Below are positions 18,951 through 54,381 of a DNA stretch of 64,000 bases, piece by piece. Position 1 is the stretch's first letter, and each line of letters begins with the position of its first letter. Source of the DNA: Pempheris klunzingeri (Eukaryota; Chordata; Actinopteri; Acropomatiformes; Pempheridae); NCBI RefSeq assembly GCF_042242105.1, contig NC_092027.1, forward strand, positions 13,758,721-13,822,720, written 5' to 3'. The translations under genes and the position numbers were made by a program. Under the pieces are notes generated by a model. The model made no database searches. It saw only the letters and a program-made list of their open reading frames with translations, and was not told the origin of the DNA.

Positions 18951-21517
18951 ACTTTAAAGAACACCAACAATGATAAACAAATAATAAAGGGGTTACAATT
19001 TAAAGAAATACTTCCTTATACTTTATTTTTCGACTTAGTCTACTAGTCAGCCTGACAGCTGTCAGTATGACTCACGTCTGTGCTCAAGTTCCCGCAGCGT
19101 TTCCGGGGCAACCCGAAGTTTGTCGATGTGTTCCCTAGCGACAGCGGCCCACTTCTGGAGAGAGTCCAGGGCGTTCCATGGCCGTGACATGTCAAGTGTT
19201 ATCAGCAGCAACGTGTTGCCGATCGAGTCCACTGGCACAGCTACTCCCTGTAGACCTTTGTGGTAAAGGTCTCCGTCTAATACCCAGGCATTACACCTCG
19301 TCTGGTCTATAAACACACACACAGACAAAACACGTAAATACACACACACACAGACAAAGCACATAAATACACATTCCTTTACAATCATACTGCAAGACTA
19401 CATGGACTTCAGACATGTAGCATCAGTGAACAGCTGACAATTGCGGGTTACCATCAATGTCGTCGTCATGGACACTGAAGTAGAGGTATTCCAGGCCGCG
19501 CCCTTTCATGTACTCTTCGACCCCCTGTAGCTTTGCAACCAAGGTGGTCTTTCCTGAACCCACCTCACCTTAACACACACACACACAAAATCAGTAAGTA
19601 ATACAATTATGGTAGTAGACTCTTCCTGGCAAGCATCCACTGCTATAATAACATTTCAGTTTAGTGTAGAAATCATAAATGCTTTCGATTTAGAGTAAAC
19701 AGAAATTAATATTTGGTAAAAGCATTTTAAGGGGCTAACAACACCACGCCACTGATTAAAGTGTCTAATATGTCAGTGTGTCCTCTCCTCCATCATGCTA
19801 TGAGCTGTAATAGTTACACGCTGCAGGGTTAATAGTGTGTGGTGTGCACAAGTGCACATTTGTTTAGAAAACTGCACAAAATATATGGCTGCAATTAATG
19901 CTTATTTTCATTACACATTCATTACTTTCTTGATTCATTCATTAGCCATTTGTCCGTCAGAATTTCCTCAATCCTTAGATGACATCTTATCATGGGTTGT
20001 TTTGTTCAATCAACGGCCCAAAATCCAAAAAATATTCAGTTTCTTGTCCCATGGGACAAAGAAAAGCACCAGATCTAAACAACTGACAAGTTTTAACAAG
20101 GAAATGTTTGATATTTTTACTTGAACAATGATTTAAACCATTTATTGATCAGCAAAATAGTCGTAGATATTTTCCATAGATCACCCAACTGATTAATCGT
20201 CTAATCTTTTCAACTCTACACAAATAAGTGTGTAACATACTGTAAACAATCTAATCCCCTTGACCAGTGCAACATGCAATAGCTGTATTATCATCAATAG
20301 TTTGCAGTTTTCATGAAGGATCAGCTGCCCTAATAATCTGCTGTCAAATGACTGCATTTGTTCTAACATTATTATCCTCAAAGCTGTCAGCATGACATTA
20401 TTTTTATTGTGTACGCTATAAGGTCAAGGCTCCGTCCATCCTTACACAACGCAATATTAACTTGGGTCGACAGGGGGACTCGATGCATCCTATCGCAGAT
20501 GTTGTTATGGACAGCAAAGCAGAGAAATGGCTTTACAGTCACACTTTACATCGGTGAACAACTCGCTGATTAGCTGGACCGGGTAGCCGGCTGCGGATTA
20601 TCTCAAGCGGATGTGTACAGTGTGTGTGTGTGTGTTTGAGTGTGTGGCCAGCAGCGGGACACGAGGACGGAGCGAGACAGGGAGGCACCCTGTCTGCACA
20701 CAGAGCCCCGCTGGTGTGTGTGTGGGTGTGGGTGTGGGTGGGGGGCTGGTGCCTCATCTTGTCCCTCAGCATCATCCTCTCCACCTAGCTGCTACTAGCA
20801 TCACTAGATGCTACAATGACTTGCAGTGTTTCAAAACGGCCCGACTCTCCCTCACAAGGCGATGAGACTGTGTGTGTGTGTGTGTGTGTGTGTGCCTGCA
20901 TCTCAGAAAAATACACCTGTCTCCCTCTCTCTGCTACCCGACGCACTCTCCTCCAGGCTTGAACACAAAAGCAAGCTAGCTTAGCTATCAAGCAGTATTA
21001 AGTCTACCAGGATGAGACGATCACCAGCTCCTGGGCTGTTCAAGCTAACGATGCCTATTGGCTAACCAGGAGACTGCAGTCACACACCGATACCCACCCA
21101 TGACCAGGACATTTCTCCCGGACGGTAGCTTAGATCTTGAATGGGTGGACACTTCACTGAGGATGGTGGACCTGCAGACAGAAGAGCCGCGTTACAGCAC
21201 GGCCAGACAAGGCTTGTTCATTCATTCATTAACAAACAACGACTGACAGCGAGCGGCTAAAGCGAGCCCGTGCTGCTGTGTCAGTCTGGTGCTGATGCTA
21301 GCTAGCATCGTTAGCTAACTAGCTGTCAAACCATCCTCCTCCCAGCACAATGGACCCTCGGCGCACACAAACCCTGCTCACAACAAACCCAGCTTTAATA
21401 AGATATCGCCCACCATAAGTCCTGTCCGTCCTCCTCCTCTTGGTTGGAGCTCTCCAGTGTGCTCTTAGGTCCCACTGAGGTGGAGGATAATAAAGCACTC
21501 CTCCCTGAAGTCGCCAT
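15013..21517 (-). CDS. dync1li1: Cytoplasmic dynein 1 light intermediate chain 1, complete
   Basis: Coding exons: 21414-21517, 21098-21171, 19452-19568, 19076-19306, 18757-18911, 18420-18513, 17595-17730, 17377-17488, 16991-17050, 16810-16854, 16635-16722, 16388-16510, 15013-15131; total 1458 bp (485 aa). The protein is the dynein subunit that joins the motor to activating cargo adaptors. Seen directly: start [10 protein letters not shown] with an acidic N-terminus, [12 protein letters not shown], a P-loop-like [10 protein letters not shown] in a Ras-like fold, [47 protein letters not shown] and [16 protein letters not shown]. The C-terminal region is disordered, Pro/Gly/Ser-rich, and contains [17 protein letters not shown], the amphipathic helix that binds Hook, BICD and Spindly adaptors in mammalian LIC1. 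It ends TPATDGQDT. Human LIC1 is 523 aa; the Gly-rich tail is shorter here. LIC1 rather than LIC2 is chosen from the N-terminus and tail. Confidence 0.96.
17193..17261. repeat. Perfect 32-bp inverted repeat with 5-nt loop (foldback hairpin)
   Basis: Arms 17193-17224 and 17230-17261 are exactly complementary over all 32 bases, separated by 5 bases. The hairpin is in dync1li1 intron 8 (between exons ending at 17377 and starting at 17050 on the minus strand). Flanking bases do not continue the pairing. No target-site duplication or coding content is obvious. Confidence 0.95.
18914..18956. repeat. (AC)n microsatellite directly before a dync1li1 splice acceptor
   Basis: About 20 AC units. On the transcribed (minus) strand this is a (TG)n tract ending in the AG that precedes the exon starting at 18911, so it replaces the normal polypyrimidine tract. 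Confidence 0.9.
19875..20215. repeat. Dispersed teleost repeat, copy A
   Basis: This dync1li1 intronic stretch runs from a 'ggctgcaattaat' start, through a middle with 'ccaaaatccaaaaaatattcag', to an end rich in 'gattaatcgtctaat'. It resembles a common teleost interspersed repeat whose ends read as 'gctgcaacta...' and 'attaatcg...'. Diverged relatives occur at 37590-37890 and 55245-55505. The class (MITE or SINE) is not certain. Confidence 0.5.
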
Positions 21518-21600
21518 CTTCGCAGGGTTTGTACACCGAGCGGAGCGCCCGGATGTAGCAGCTGAGGGCTAGCCTAGCCTGGTGCACCGCACGCCGGGGC
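21509..21600 (-). promoter_or_regulatory. dync1li1: dync1li1 start region with YY1-like motif over the ATG
   Basis: The start codon at 21517-21515 lies in AAGATGGCGAC on the minus strand, a YY1-type element common at vertebrate housekeeping starts. The flank (21530-21620) is CpG-rich. cpne4 begins about 1 kb away in the opposite direction, so this interval may hold both promoters. Confidence 0.4.
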
Positions 21601-22540
21601 CGGGGCGTGGTCCACCCGCACAAAGCTGGGGTCACTAATGTGATCTCATCCGAAAAGTGACAGATCTGGACTGACTATCCGCACCACATTACCAACAGAG
21701 GTCATGTCAAAAATAAATCTGCGAGACAGAAGCTGTAGGGGAAATTAATTGTGATATCTGGGGCTGGTACATAAATAATGAGCCATAATGAGTCTATTGC
21801 GACAGTTTTAGGCTATTATAAAATATGTTGCCATAGTGTAGACCTATGCTGGATTTATTAGAATAATTTATCAGGATAAACGGGCTTTCACGAGAGCCAC
21901 ACAAATCCGTTTCGGAAAATATCCGTTTTAAAATTGTTGCCATCTAAATCAATGTCTTGATGTGAGAATAATGTGGCACCGGGCCTAAGCCCGCAGGATG
22001 AAGCTTTAATGCCATGTAGGAACTGGATGCACTTGAAATTGACTATTATCCGCCAGTGATTTTAGAAAAGGTTTAGAAAAGATTATATGATAAAACAAGC
22101 AAAATAAGATAATCAGTGCTAAAAGGTAATGCAGCCCTGTTGAAGTAGACTATAGTGGCGTTCATTCGGAGTACAGTAGAAGTCAGAGAACATCCAGCAC
22201 AGTTAAAAACATTTTTTAAAAAATCAATATTTATTTGTATAGCACTATTCAGGTTAGGTGACTGATATGACCAGATAGTACAAATAGAAATGCGCCCCAT
22301 TATCTGACTTTTCGCCAGTGAAATCTCCTCATACACTGTGTTGAATGGAACCTTGTACATTTAAATCTGGACCAATGGCACACAGCGTGGACTTTAAATT
22401 AATTCCTAAGTGGTCTCAGGTGTGCAGTCATCGCCTATTAGAAACCCGCTGAGGTGCATCGCAGCCAATCAAAGCTGAGAAGCAGAAAATCTGTTTCAGG
22501 GGGTCTCAGATCGCTCTAACAACCACGAGGTGGCGCCGGT
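21600..22540. other. Head-to-head intergenic region between dync1li1 and cpne4
   Basis: About 0.9 kb separates the two divergent genes. Both flanks are GC/CpG-rich and the middle is AT-rich. The motif 'atatttatttgtatagcac' near 22228-22246 resembles part of a common fish SINE-like repeat. No coding sequence is seen. Confidence 0.5.
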
Positions 22541-22939
22541 GCACCGTGCTCAGAGGCCGCTAGTCCCCGGCTACGGCGTGCTCTCTGCGGCCCCCGATGG
22601 AGCAAGCGGATTACAAACTCGAGTTAAGTGGCGCACCGTCCTCCTCCTCCTCCTCCTCCTCCTCTTCATCCTCCTCCTCCTCCTCATCTTTCACCCAGAG
22701 TAAACCCACGGAGCGCATCCTCACCGCGCTCGCCCTGTGGGGAATTAGAAAGCATCTCTGTGTGGCTGTCAGCGCCAAACCGACTGAGCTCTGCAGTGAG
22801 AGGGACTGAGAGGAAACATATAGACAAAGAGAGTGAGGAGAGGGAGATGGGTCCGGAGGCGGCGAGGCATCCGTGATTGTCAAGTAGACGGCGGTGAAGT
22901 TGTTCGTCTCCGCTCGGATCTTTTCTCCAGGTCGTTGAG
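22540..22939 (+). other. cpne4: Probable non-coding leader exon of cpne4
   Basis: A GC-rich stretch with many CpGs ends in a strong donor (GTTGAG|GTGAGT, exon end 22939). The next exon of copine-4 starts at 27395 and holds the conserved ATG, giving a first intron of about 4.46 kb. The 5' boundary is a guess. The exon contains a 70-codon upstream ORF. Confidence 0.5.
22597..22809 (+). other. Upstream ORF with poly-Ser run in the cpne4 leader
   Basis: A 70-codon ORF (MEQADYKLELSGAP, then a Ser run of about 17 residues, then SFTQSKPTERILTAL) sits in the putative leader exon and closes at a TGA well before the donor. It is out of continuity with copine-4, so if the leader is transcribed this is a uORF. 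The Ser run comes from (TCC)n at about 22639-22686. No family was recognised. Confidence 0.3.
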
Positions 22940-23058
22940 GTGAGTTTTCTCTTCTGCAGGAGAGAGGAGCATCCCGGATGGTGCACGTCTTACCTGGTGC
23001 ATGAGAGCTGCACGGGTTGTTCCAAACATTTATTCTGTATTGTGCTGTAATGTAATAT

Positions 23059-23059
23059 G

Positions 23060-23108
<49 letters not shown>
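23059..23108. repeat. Compound (TA)n(CA)n(TA)n microsatellite
   Basis: An AT run, an AC run and a second AT run adjoin in cpne4 intron 1, giving a nearly self-complementary AT-rich tract. Confidence 0.85.
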
Positions 23109-24981
23109 GGTGACATCAGATGCCTGTAGCCTGATACAGCTGTAAGAAAACGAGCTTTATATTTATTGTTTACTGCTTGTGTGACTGTGTGTGTTCATTA
23201 ATTATTCTGTAGAATAAAACAGGACTTGAAACCACTTTTTTTTTTTACTCTCAGGCAACAAGATACTATTCTTAAGAAATGCACAGCGACTTGAGAGATT
23301 CTTTCTTTGAAAAAAAAAAAATACTGGAAGATACCTTTTATAGGCTACTCTTAGAAAGCCCCTGCTTTAATTTTATTCTGCTGGAGAGCTATAAGACAAG
23401 ATAAGCCCAATGAGAGAGGAGGATCCGCTTCACTCTTTTCCCCTCTCCCCTCTGCTTCATTCACTCTCACTTGCCTGCCTTTCTCCAGTTTTTTTTCCCT
23501 CTCACTCCATCTCTCTAATCCCCCCTCTCACAACCCTCTGTCTCCCTCATTCTCACTGCTTCTCTCTCTCTCTGTCAGCTCTAATAACACTGTGAGTTTG
23601 CAACACCAGACTGCTTCACTTCTGATACTCCTCTCTGTGTTTTCTCACACCCAGCCGCCTTTTATGTTTCCACTCTTTGCCGTCACCTGTCTTGGTTAAT
23701 ATACCATATAGGGTTGCATAACATGCTACATAGTTCATTAGCCTATGCCGCCTGTGCTGTCTGTGTGGTGATATTACTCCTTTTTGTCTGATAATCAATA
23801 TGTGACAGAGCAATTACTGCTTGTTTGAGTGTCATGTACCCTCCTGTGGCTGAGTCATTAATGTCACTCCACACACGTGCACATGTGAAGGTGAATGCTC
23901 ACACTCGCATACACACGTTTTACACACACACAAACGCACACAGTCAAGGGTCACGGCAATCGAGCTCTGCAATGATTGATTGTCACAGCGTGGAGAATAA
24001 GAGCTGACAGTGAGGAGCCTTGGAATGGTTTTAAGAGATCTTACGGCCCCCGGCAATCAATCACTTCTATTCTGGTATTTGTTTGGGTGCACAAACCTCA
24101 TTGTTGCAAAGCATTCAGCATCTCATTCTGCAATTTTCACTTTTTCGCTTGTGATGGCTGTTTTTTTTAATCAACAGTAGTGTAGTGAAACATTGCAATT
24201 TTCTGCAGTCATATTTCTTGAAAAGTGTTTGACGTGAGTCATGTGAATCTGTAAATTTATACATTTGTATAAATTGGGGAATATTTTGTTCTTCAACACT
24301 TAAAGCATCCTCACTAATGCATTTATGTACATAAATATTAACCTAACCAGTTGTCAGCCTTAGCAAAACCACTGTTTCGGACGCCCCCCCCCCCAAGAAG
24401 CTATTGCAAAATCCTGTATTTTGCAATCCTTTGTCACCTCTGGCAATGAGCAATGCATGTGACCGCTGATCCTTTGCTGTACTATAAAGGCAGATCCCGC
24501 TCTGAGTTCTTATACAGTAGCTGTAGAAATCTTTCACATCCACCGTCACTATCAGTGTCATCTGCTGTCAACCGGAACAGACAGACATCTGCTGCTTCCC
24601 GCCCACACACGCCCCCACATACACACACACAGGCACACACATGCATAAATGTACCGCCATGCAGGGGGGCCACGTATGGAAACATAACTAAGCACATGCC
24701 ACCTACGCACAGGTCTGCTGTATGTCACACACCTCTTCCGTGGCTCTGTCCACGCCTGTTTCTCTGTATACAGCTCATTCAGTGTGCTTAGCTAAAAATA
24801 CTCACTACCAGCGAACACACAAATGGAACATGAATTATGGAAGACAGGGAAAAAGAGAGAGAGAGAGAGAGACATTCAGGTCAGAGTCAGACCCAGTTCC
24901 AAGAGCTTGGCTCCCTAAGGATCATACTACTAGACCACTGCATTAATATTCAACTTTTACCATCTAGCACATCAGACCTGT

Positions 24982-25022
24982 GGGTAGCCTGGAGTCTGGA
25001 CTAACTAGACTTTAGGCTACCC
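24982..25022. repeat. Imperfect 16-bp hairpin in cpne4 intron 1
   Basis: Arms 24982-24997 and 25007-25022 pair at 14 of 16 positions around a 9-nt loop. It lies just before a larger foldback repeat. Confidence 0.6.
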
Positions 25023-25224
25023 AAGGTTTTAGCCCAGTCCTCTATGTACATTATGGGCTGAGAAAATGGATCAGAGCATTTTCAGTTGAATTATACATGC
25101 AATGCAGTGTTTCTAATGTAAAAGTAATACATTTATAGCTCGGTTTAGCTTTAGAAATTCTTTGGAAATTATTGACACAGTATATTAATGATGATACTAC
25201 AATGTCTTTTATGTCTACTGCTGT

Positions 25225-26275
25225 AAAAGTTATCTTTCCAAGAGAGGATCAATACCACTGTAATATCTTTCCACTGAATATGAAGTTACAGTCAGGAGAT
25301 GTGAGCTTAGCTAAGCAACAGCTAGCCTCACTTTGTCTAAAGGTAACAAAATCCACCTAAAATTCGGTCAAAAGTTTTTGTGTGAAAATTAACAAACTTC
25401 AGAAGTGCTACTAGGCAGATTTTTCGACAGAGCAGGCCAGCTGTTTCCATTCTTTATACTAAACTAAGCTAATCGTCTCCTGACTATAGCTTCATACTGT
25501 TGACTGTACACAACGACACGTGTCTGCATCCTCTCACTGTACAAAAATGAAGTAAAAATGGTATTAAATAGTAATACTTTAATTCTTTAAATTTAGCGCT
25601 AACATGGTGGGGGCAGGGTTTATGTCTCTGCAGCCAAGCCACCAGAGGGTGATTGAGATGCTTTGCCCGTCATGTCGTCCATCTTTATATCAAACCCCCA
25701 AGAAGCGTGCCAGGCGTTGGAGCCAATTTTACATTTTACATAGTGGCCAAACTGTGTAATTACAACAATGGCATACATCACGTGATGCCAACGGGCCCGA
25801 AAAGACTTTTTTCCAAAGATATACATTGTAAAAGAGACGTCTGTGAATCAACTGATATTTTTTTGAGGGTCACAACCCCCATGAATTTGATCCATTCAGT
25901 CCGATAACATCTAGAAGAGCTGCACGATTAAATTATTTTATCCCCATTCCCCCATCCCCAGCGGAGGTCTAACCAGAAGGTAGCAGGCTCAACAGACCCA
26001 AGACTTTTGTTTGCATGCTCTATGGGGCCAACAATGCAGAAGACTCGGGTACTTTTATGCCCGGGCCTCATGCACCACTGACCAACTTTCATAGGAATTA
26101 ACGGTTCCCCGCCTCTAACACTGTATCCAGTTCTCTTTATATAACAATGCTTTATATGCAGCCGATGCTTCATACAGACAGACGTAAGAATTGTGTCTAT
26201 CTTCTCATCTAAGTTTCAGCAAGAAAGACAACCAGCGTATATCCCAAAATGTCGAGTTATTCCTTTAACGGTCCT
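25225..26275. repeat. Foldback teleost repeat interrupted by a second repeat
   Basis: Left arm about 25225-25350 and right arm about 25400-25520 are inverted relatives of each other. They share, in opposite orientation, segments such as 'tatgaag..acagtcaggaga' and 'aacagct.gcct'. This resembles a common fish intronic element containing 'gctagcttagcataaagactgg'. The expected end of the right arm ('tctatcttctcatctaa' then 'cccaaaatgtcgagttattcc') reappears only at 26190-26275. The roughly 650 bp between contains 'ccaccagagggtgattgagatg' and 'catgtcgtccatctttatat', like another well-known teleost repeat, so I read it as a nested insertion. Confidence 0.5.
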
Positions 26276-27360
26276 GCACACCCAAACAGGTGTTTTCTGC
26301 ACTTCTGCATTATTACATCTGTGGCCAGATTTGAGGTGGGTGGAGAATTCCGTGAAGTTACAAGAGTCTATGTAACATTAATGTCCATGTAACACAGCTA
26401 TAAGGGCTAAATGTTATTCCTCTCAAACAAAACTAAAAGCAGAGTCAGTCAAGCTGAGCCTGTGAACGCCCACACAGTCCCCAAAAGAGGCCTAATTAAG
26501 CTGAATAATTGAAAACACCTGTGTGGGGGGTTGATGAATGTTTGGGGCCTTTAAGACCAAGACAGTCATCCGTTGTAACACATTAAATGTTATTGCCACT
26601 CGTATGTGATATGGACCATCATTACTGTATTCAAAAGCTCCTGTGAGATGTTTCCTTGTTTTCTGCCAACACATTTCCTGGATTGAAATGAATATGGTCC
26701 AGTGTGATGGAATACAACAACTCTCACCTTTAACAAAGTAAAAGCACCAAATATTTTCAGCCTTTATTGTGTGTATTTATTGTGTCATTTTCTTGCAGTT
26801 TTTACTGTAAAATGTGATTCAAACTCAGTTCGTCGTGATTAACAGTTTGATTCACATTATCATGGAGAAAATGTCTATTTAGCTAATGTCATATCTATTA
26901 GGTGCTTGACAGTATTCTATTTAGGGACTGTGAACTCTATACACTCTGTGGAAACCTGAGGAGAAACCAGGCGTTTTGTTCTCGTTACTCAGCAGAGCAC
27001 AATTGGTGTGTGTGTGTGTGTGTACGTGTGTGTGTTACAGAATGTGAATGCATTTGTATGTGCTGTTCTGTATAGAGAATGCATCCATGCATCCAAATGT
27101 GTGTTTGCATGTGTACATGTGTAAATGCATACTTGTGTGTGGTTGTGTTTATACTGTACAGCATGGGTGCGTATGTGTGTGTCTGAGGCCCTTGTCTGAT
27201 ATTCAGAGGCTTCAGAGCCCTGACCTTGAACAGTTTGAGTGCTGTCTGCTTAGTCAGGGCCACTGCATCTGCTCATGAAGCAAACAACAGTCTAAATGTA
27301 CCGCAGTGCATGGGATTTTGTACTTCTGTCTGTCTACCTGTCTATCTATCCGCAAAGTAA

Positions 27361-44144
<16,784 letters not shown>

Positions 44145-44980
44145 CAATGAAATACATGCAAACATACGCTCAAATACACACACACACATATATATATATC
44201 ATATATATACTTTATGTACTGTATAATACATATACACATGCAAAAGCACAAAAACACATACACACAAATAAACATGTACACTACATGTATACAACATACA
44301 GTAGTCTAGCTCAGAGAATTAGCTCGTTCTGGTGAAACAATTTGATCTACTCCATTGATGACTATTGCATGTTTGGCCACAATGGCATCACCTGGGAAAT
44401 TATTACTATCTACTGTATATCTGAAAGATGTTTATAGAAATAACAGCAGTCTCCCGAACCAGCATGCAGACTCATAGCCCATAGCCCACCCAAAGAAATG
44501 ACACTCCTACCTTATTTAGATAACTAGCAAGTACATAGGCCAACCTATCTGTCAGTAGAAAAGCCAAAATATGTGATTGCCTTGCCCGAAATGTTTAGAA
44601 TTAGCATTGCAAATGTTATTTATGGGAATATTACCGCCCCTGCTCGTGTACTGCATAAATGCATGCATAATTCAGCTTCTGCAAATATCCAATCACCAGT
44701 AGCCACTTGCTAGTTATGAAATAAAGTATCTCTGTCATTTGATTGACATAAAAGGTTGCCTTGGGTGTTTTGGGTTCTTTTCTACAGATTTGTTTGAGAT
44801 TTTGCTAAATGGAAATGAACAACAGAATAATTGTAATAATTTCTTAATAACCTTCTTACATTGTAAAGAGTTTTGGGAGGATAGAAAAGCGTGTGTGGTA
44901 GACACTCATCTGTGAGCTGAAAACTGTTTTTTTTTCTGTATTCTGCATGTTGATTATAATAAAGACACTTTGGTTTTCTC
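44145..44980 (+). other. cpne4: cpne4 3' UTR with polyadenylation signal
   Basis: About 0.8 kb of AT-rich sequence follows the stop, including alternating (AC)n and (AT)n near 44180-44220. The best polyadenylation signal is AATAAA at 44958-44963, followed by a TG/T-rich stretch. Confidence 0.65.
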
Positions 44981-46370
44981 ATTTTAGTGTGATGTGATAT
45001 TTGTGTGCATGTGTATTTAACCATGTTGTGGGGAAATAAGTATATTTACATTTAATGAAATGTAATATTTACAGCATTACAACAGAAAAAAAGTTAGGGT
45101 TGAATTGAGGTTAGACATGTAGTGATTATAGCCAATGTAAGGTTATGTCTCAGAGGGATGAAGGAGAAACAATGGAATATCCTAAGTGACAAAAACAACT
45201 GTGTGTGTGTGTGTTTATTCAGACAATCAATGTAGAGGTTTAATCTAGAATAACAAAGAAAGACCAGCTGGCAGCCTTAGCTGTTAGGTGATTTATTTTT
45301 CTCTGCCCAGTGAGCTTCTGTCTGTCTGTTTACCACTGAATATGCAAACTATTTGTAGCCTCTATGCAGACTGCTACTGAGGTTAGATATCACACGTCTC
45401 TCTCCCTGTCTCTCTCATGGATAGCCCTGCCTTGTTGAATGAACCAGCTCTTCACAAAACTACCTCACATTTCCTCTACACTTTGTCAGCTCACAGACAC
45501 CTTCTTCCACAACATCTCTCTTTCACCCTTTCTGCGTCTCCCAGACAGACATTAAAATGCAAGACTTAATTATTTCACTAATCTCCATATACTTAATTAG
45601 AAAGAAAGTTGGGCTGTCCTGAGACTACACTCCATACGTGCCTCAGTCTCTGACGGTCAGATCAATATTCAGCACATGAGCCTCCTGTCATCGGTTTCAG
45701 AGACCACCAACATCAAAAGAGTTTTGCTGAGAGGATCAGTTGTATAAAGGCTGGGAGAAACCACTTAAAATAAGTAAAAATCATACAGTATTTTCTAGTC
45801 TGTCCTATCTGTTCTATTAAAACCCCAATATCATTTATAAAGTTGTAACTGTTATGTAATTAAAGGAGACAATGAGGTAATACTACTACTACTAATAATA
45901 ATAATGATAATACATAATGAAAACAAATCAGTTTCATATGTTACACATATATTATAATTCAGGAGACTGTCAAAAAGGATCTTATTTGCTTATTATTGTG
46001 CTTATTTGTTTTTATCATGGTTTCATATTCTTTTTGTGCATTTAATAGTCCTTAAGAATGGAAATTTAAACGACTGAGCAAACTCCATCTGTTGAAGAAG
46101 ATCCCGAAACATGCTTGAAAGCTCCAGAACTACTAAATGGACCCTAAGGTGAAATGGTTTTGTCAGGTGGTGATTCCAAGGTCACGAATGAACTTTATTT
46201 GTATCAAGACATCAACAGCAAGTTTTAATATAAGCATATAATTATGATATTGATTTTAATCGGTTTGTGGGTTTTATGTTTGATAGATCAGCAAGTTGTG
46301 CTAAATAATAATTGGCTGTGCGGAACCTTTGACTTGAGCCTTCAGTGCTGCGGAATTATTTTGGTCACGT
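44981..46370. other. Intergenic spacer between cpne4 and mrpl3
   Basis: About 1.4 kb with no coding character. A short (TAC)n/(TAA)n stretch lies at about 45883-45912. Confidence 0.6.
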
Positions 46371-46371
46371 A

Positions 46372-46379
46372 CCGGAAGT
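46372..46379 (+). promoter_or_regulatory. mrpl3: ETS/GABP (NRF-2) site upstream of mrpl3
   Basis: CCGGAAGT lies 133 bp upstream of the mrpl3 ATG, next to a CACGT motif. GABP/NRF-2 sites are typical of promoters of nuclear genes for mitochondrial proteins. The transcription start is not visible. Confidence 0.45.
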
Positions 46380-46511
46380 AGGCAGGGTGACATTTACAAC
46401 AGTCTGAAAACGAAGGCATGGTTACACATAGGTTGCGCGACCCCACGTCCTTCTAGTTTGTGTATAGTTTTCTTTTATATTCATGTGTAAGTGTTTAGAT
46501 TAAAGTGTGCA

Positions 46512-53129
<6,618 letters not shown>

Positions 53130-53225
53130 CCAGACACACTCACACACACATGCACCCATGTGACATTTTCACCTAAACCCGCAAACTATGTTTGGATCCT
53201 GTAATAAAGAGTAATTCCTTTGAAT
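53130..53225 (+). other. mrpl3: mrpl3 3' UTR with polyadenylation signal
   Basis: AATAAA at 53203-53208 lies 74 bp after the stop codon and is followed by a T-rich stretch, giving a very short 3' UTR. Confidence 0.75.
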
Positions 53226-54321
53226 GTCTTGAGTCCCTCTACTTTTTTGTGTGAGATACAACAGCACCAACAACAGTCTGTTTGATCCAAATAGTTATTA
53301 CAGTCCCTCACCCCGAAACCATGGTAACTGTAGGAGTGATGATGTCACGAGAGGATCCCCAAGCAGAGAAAGGGGGGAAAAAAGACGATAAAACAAAACA
53401 GGACAGAGGGAGATATTGTGGAGAAATGTGCAATATCTATGCAGGATAAGGGGAGGAGGGGGTGAGCTGGATACAATGAGCTGCAGAGTGAAAGAGTGAG
53501 GGGAATACAGACCGAGGAGGGAGAGTGTATGTAGGTAGGGGTGAAGGAATGAATGGGGTAGAAGGCATGGAAGCAAATACAAAAGAGTAGAAACAAGCAG
53601 GGTGGGAGACGAGTTGGTGAAGGTGTGGAGGGCAACGAACGGGGAGAGGCATGGATGGAGGCTGACAAAGGTTGACATTTGTGCATAAGAGGATAAATGA
53701 GGACATTAATGTTGCAGCAGGAACCGCTGGGCGCTTAAGTCTGTGTGCGTGTGTCTGTGTACAGCAGTATTTAAATGAGAAAGCCTCAAGCAGGGGGGCT
53801 GACAGATTCCCTCCCGCATTGTGTGGACCCCTCCTTGCCTTCTGTAGCAATAAATAATCAAATCAGAATCATGTCCTCCAAAGTGTTCGACTCTTGTTTA
53901 ACGTAAATGCGTCCTCGGAGGCCTCTGCTCTATATCTGCCTTGTAACTGACAGCAGCAACAACAAGGCTTTTGTTTGAAATACTGACAAGTGCCAGTGAT
54001 GCCTAACAGGAAGCCCTGCAACAACTGCAGATAGATACACACACAGCATCAGTGCCTAATTGATACACACAACCGGCAGACTCGGAAATGCGTAACATGC
54101 AGTGGCTGGTTGTCATTTAGATAAAAAAGATGTGAGGTGGTGATTCAGTTTGTGGCAAACAGCGTCCTGCTCTATATAACATGCCACCGCTTGTAGGTCC
54201 ATAAGACAGCAGCAGGTTCTTTGAAATGGTAATGATATCGTTTGAAAGTCCTGCTCTGTGGAGCCTGCACATCATCAAGCTCTTGTGGGGGTGGACGAGA
54301 GGAGAGCAGAGAAAAGAGGGG

Positions 54322-54324
<3 letters not shown>

Positions 54325-54371
<47 letters not shown>

Positions 54372-54381
54372 GGGGGGGGGG
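54325..54381. repeat. (GT)22 followed by a 13-base G run
   Basis: Alternating GT (54325-54368) passes directly into 13 consecutive G (54369-54381). This is a length-unstable tract with Z-DNA and G-quadruplex potential. Confidence 0.93.

Noticed and set aside
22611-23090. 159-codon minus-strand ORF ending in poly-Glu
   Set aside because: Antisense of the (TCC)n block plus a translated AT/AC microsatellite; no domain and no splice support.
44180-44335. Tyr/Ile-rich ORFs after the cpne4 stop
   Set aside because: Caused by alternating AC/AT tracts in the 3' UTR.
53298-53850. Three overlapping minus-strand ORFs of 113-137 codons
   Set aside because: Arise from a pyrimidine-biased block; Ser/Pro/Leu-rich without domain, start context or splice signals.
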